64,000 nt of DNA from Muribaculum sp. An289 (GTDB lineage: Bacteria; Bacteroidota; Bacteroidia; Bacteroidales; UBA932): the NCBI RefSeq assembly GCF_002159555.1, contig NZ_NFIV01000001.1, positions 248,001 to 312,000 of the forward strand. Direction: 5' to 3'. Under the pieces are notes generated by a model. The model was not told the DNA's origin. It made no database searches and saw nothing but the letters and a program-made list of their open reading frames with translations. Both the position numbers and the translations under genes were made by a program. Shown here piece by piece: positions 62,147 to 64,000 of the stretch. The stretch's first letter is position 1. The number at the start of each line of letters is the position of its first letter.

Positions 62147-64000
<1,854 letters not shown>

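Overview
The window looks like a chromosomal stretch of a Bacteroidota bacterium, most likely order Bacteroidales. The base composition is near 50% GC. Many genes are preceded by the Bacteroidota-type -7 element TAnnTTTG, often with a TTTG about 19-20 bases upstream. Typical lineage markers are present: DUF4492-cydA-cydB, a sigma factor with DUF4252 proteins, BACON-type and other lipoproteins with a short signal ending in Cys, a PepSY-like repeat lipoprotein, a short phosphoglycerate dehydrogenase, a pRiA4b ORF-3-like protein beside miaA, and an OstA-like protein beside SurA-like chaperones. Family or genus cannot be fixed from the sequence alone.

Layout. 1-2.4 kb: an RND efflux adaptor and the start of its permease (cut by the left edge). 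2.4-3.9 kb: miaA and a pRiA4b-type protein. 3.9-6.0 kb: YigZ and pyrBI. 6.1-9.4 kb: serC-serA-DUF1015 operon (serine synthesis). 9.5-11.8 kb: sugar MFS transporter plus ROK kinase. 11.9-15.0 kb: an AT-rich islet with a C10 (streptopain-like) protease and lipoproteins. 15.2-19.1 kb: pnp, rpsO, a YgjP-type metallohydrolase, tRNA-Leu(CAG). 20.5-27 kb: surface lipoproteins (BACON plus leucine-rich repeats), a membrane TPR/AraC regulator, a small beta-barrel and a LuxR-type membrane regulator. 27-32.9 kb: a second RND system in which permease and outer-membrane channel are one polypeptide. 33-37.2 kb: a GH109-like enzyme divergent from a NahK-like sugar kinase, a lipoprotein and a broken gene. 38.1-47.3 kb: cydB, cydA, DUF4492, a large zinc protease, glyA, an RNA methyltransferase and the PepSY-like lipoprotein. 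48.3-53.8 kb: DUF4252/sigma/anti-sigma cluster, murF, dut, a flippase. 53.9-64 kb: a cyclophilin, rpsP-rimM, an OstA-like/SurA-like envelope-biogenesis operon headed by guaB, and the end of a radical SAM gene.

The most unusual content is in four long gene-free regions: locus A about 19.2-20.5 kb, B 37.2-38.1 kb, C 47.3-48.3 kb, and D 54.7-56.0 kb. Each carries (i) two or three copies of a 42-46 nt hairpin unit of the form GGGGAAAGTGAACC...GGCACTTTCCCC (eleven copies in all, two sub-types, partly conserved spacers), and (ii) one copy of a separate, about 172 bp, palindromic element with TTTTTCACCCCATAGCC-like inverted ends and an almost invariant central hairpin (TTGGGT/ACCCAA followed by GCGCAGG). 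Loci B and C are nearly 0.9 kb long inverted copies of each other and flank the cyd-glyA-PepSY segment. Neither family encodes a protein and no transposase is present, so they look like non-autonomous mobile or structured 3'-end elements. I do not recognise either as a named family.

Functional links: the GH109-like enzyme and NahK-like kinase suggest amino-sugar (GalNAc) release and phosphorylation. The MFS and ROK pair suggests hexose uptake and phosphorylation. The metalloprotease-DUF4492-cydAB genes are packed within a few bases of each other. guaB, two SurA-like proteins and the OstA-like protein form a tightly spaced run.
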